From positions 1-52,040 of the forward strand of contig JAGQUT010000014.1 of assembly GCA_020438355.1 (NCBI GenBank): 52,040 nt of DNA. Direction: 5' to 3'. The notes under the pieces were generated by a model. It had not been told where the DNA came from and searched no databases. It saw only the letters and a list, made by a program, of their open reading frames with translations. Both the position numbers and the translations under genes were made by a program. This DNA is from Solirubrobacterales bacterium. GTDB lineage: Bacteria > Actinomycetota > Thermoleophilia > Solirubrobacterales > 70-9. Below are positions 51,067 to 52,040 of this stretch, piece after piece; the stretch's first letter is position 1; the number at the start of each line of letters is the position of its first letter.

Positions 51067-52040
51067 GCTGGCAACTGATCAGCGTGATCGTGCTGCTGGT
51101 GGCGATCGGCAGCGGGATGCTCTGGTACGAACGTTCCCGGCCGCCGTCACAGATTGTCGCTCTGGTCGCCGTACTGGCCGCGCTCGCGGTTGCCGGACGA
51201 ATCGTTCTGGCCCCTATTCCAAACGTGGTCGCGACGACGGACATCGTGATCATCGCGGGATTCGTGCTTGGCCCGGCCCCGGGGTTCGCGGTGGGTGCGC
51301 TGGGTGGCCTGGTGTCGAACTTCTGGCTCGGCCAGGGTGTGTGGACCCCCTGGCAGATGGTCGCCTGGGGCATGTGCGGTGTGGCCGGAGGGGTGCTGTG
51401 GAAGATGACCGCGGGCCGGATTAACCGCTGGTGGCTGGCCGCATTCTGCGGTGCGGCCGGACTCGCATTCGGTGCCTGGATGAACCTTGAGACTATGGTC
51501 AGCTTCGGGGGTGAGATGTCCCTCGATCGGTACCTTGCACTAGAGGTAAGAGCAATTCCATTCGATATCGCACACATGACCGGGAACATCGTCTTCGCGC
51601 TGGCCGCCGGCCCGGCGATGATCGCCGCGCTGACCCGTTTCAGGGAACGGTTCGAGTGGCATCGAGCCGAGGCTGCGGAGGGCACCGTCGGTATCGCCGG
51701 AAGGGCCCGGTCGGCCGCAGGGCTTGGCATGATCGTGCTCGGAGCCCTGCTCTTCACTTTTGCCGGTTCGACCACTCCCCAAAAGGCGGAAGCGGCCTAC
51801 ACCGCCCAGGCAGGCCAGGCTGCCACCTGGCTCAGGGCCCAACAGAACGTTGACGGCGGTTTCGCCTCCACGCCGGATGGCACGTCATCGGTCAACATCA
51901 CGACGCGGGCGATGTTTGCCTTGGCGGCAACGGGAACAAACCCTCTGGACGTGAAGACGAACGCCACGCCCTACGGGTACCTGATCAACAACCGCAGCGA
52001 CATCACAGACGCCAGTGACATTGCCCTGACCATTCTGGCG
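51063..52040 (+). CDS. ECF S component fused to an extracytoplasmic alpha/alpha-barrel-like domain (3' end outside window)
   Basis: The frame opens at GTG 51063 (GTGA overlap with the ATPase) and is still open at the right edge after 326 codons. Residues 1-190 are a substrate-binding S component with about six helices (IVALVAVLAALAVAGRIVLA, DIVIIAGFVLGPAPGFAVGALGGLVSNF split here, WTPWQMVAWGMCG). A further helix (GLGMIVLGALLFTFAG) ends in AEA, then a repeat AATWLRAQQNVDGGFAST begins, the first hairpin of a prenyltransferase/terpenoid-cyclase-like barrel. The same barrel forms the N-terminal domain of transcobalamin and intrinsic factor. With the B12 riboswitch upstream, cobalamin or a precursor is the likely substrate. 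Confidence 0.82.
   Translation, partial: MSWQLISVIVLLVAIGSGMLWYERSRPPSQIVALVAVLAALAVAGRIVLAPIPNVVATTDIVIIAGFVLGPAPGFAVGALGGLVSNFWLGQGVWTPWQMVAWGMCGVAGGVLWKMTAGRINRWWLAAFCGAAGLAFGAWMNLETMVSFGGEMSLDRYLALEVRAIPFDIAHMTGNIVFALAAGPAMIAALTRFRERFEWHRAEAAEGTVGIAGRARSAAGLGMIVLGALLFTFAGSTTPQKAEAAYTAQAGQAATWLRAQQNVDGGFASTPDGTSSVNITTRAMFALAATGTNPLDVKTNATPYGYLINNRSDITDASDIALTILA

Noticed and set aside
1-52040. Insertion sequences, prophage, CRISPR or toxin-antitoxin genes
   Set aside because: No transposase, integrase, phage structural, cas or toxin-antitoxin motifs were recognised anywhere in the window.

Overview
The window is a high-GC, gene-dense stretch of an actinobacterial chromosome. Six-gene mce cluster, Corynebacterium-style HtaA haem proteins, a class I-type HMG-CoA reductase, tRNA genes without encoded CCA, frequent GTG/TTG starts and many secreted proteins with Arg/Lys/Thr-rich beta-sandwich tails suggest the Thermoleophilia (Solirubrobacterales-like). 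That placement is inference; no rRNA marker is present.

Layout. (a) 1-7.2 kb: NTF2-like fragment, small conserved protein, 1-Cys peroxiredoxin, cytochrome P450 divergent from an MFS transporter, HMG-CoA reductase, glutathione peroxidase, NAD-formate dehydrogenase. (b) 7.2-14.8 kb: haem/iron acquisition locus with a HugZ-like haem-degrading enzyme divergent from a binding protein, permease, ATPase, two HtaA-type surface proteins and an anchored PKD-type protein, with two iron-box-like operators. (c) 14.9-24.4 kb: metallo-beta-lactamase-fold hydrolase and class III alcohol dehydrogenase (with formate dehydrogenase, a plausible formaldehyde-oxidation route), L,D-transpeptidase lipoprotein, 2TM protein, type III glutamine synthetase, M23 peptidase, large secreted lipase-like protein. 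(d) 24.5-33.3 kb: six translationally coupled mce genes with no yrbE permease beside them; the second product ends in a collagen-like Gly-X-Thr tail. (e) 33.4-39.4 kb: five tandem paralogues of a secreted four-cysteine protein family I cannot name, four of them followed by strong hairpin terminators; the fifth has one in-frame TAG. (f) 39.4-46.5 kb: exonuclease III, secreted GH31 glycosidase, tRNA-Leu(CAG), tRNA-Glu(CTC), a Tat-lipoprotein amine oxidase that appears circularly permuted, a DUF11-type secreted protein and a DedA protein. (g) 46.6 kb to the edge: a cobalamin riboswitch leading two DUF4430 (transcobalamin C-domain-like) secreted proteins, ECF T component, double ATPase, and an S component fused to an alpha/alpha-barrel-like domain that runs off the window.

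The most striking items are the permuted amine oxidase, the mce cluster followed by the tandem four-cysteine family, the collagen-like mce tail, and the B12-riboswitch operon that seems to supply a split, transcobalamin-like capture apparatus for an ECF importer. All functional assignments come from reading motifs by eye; no database search was run.
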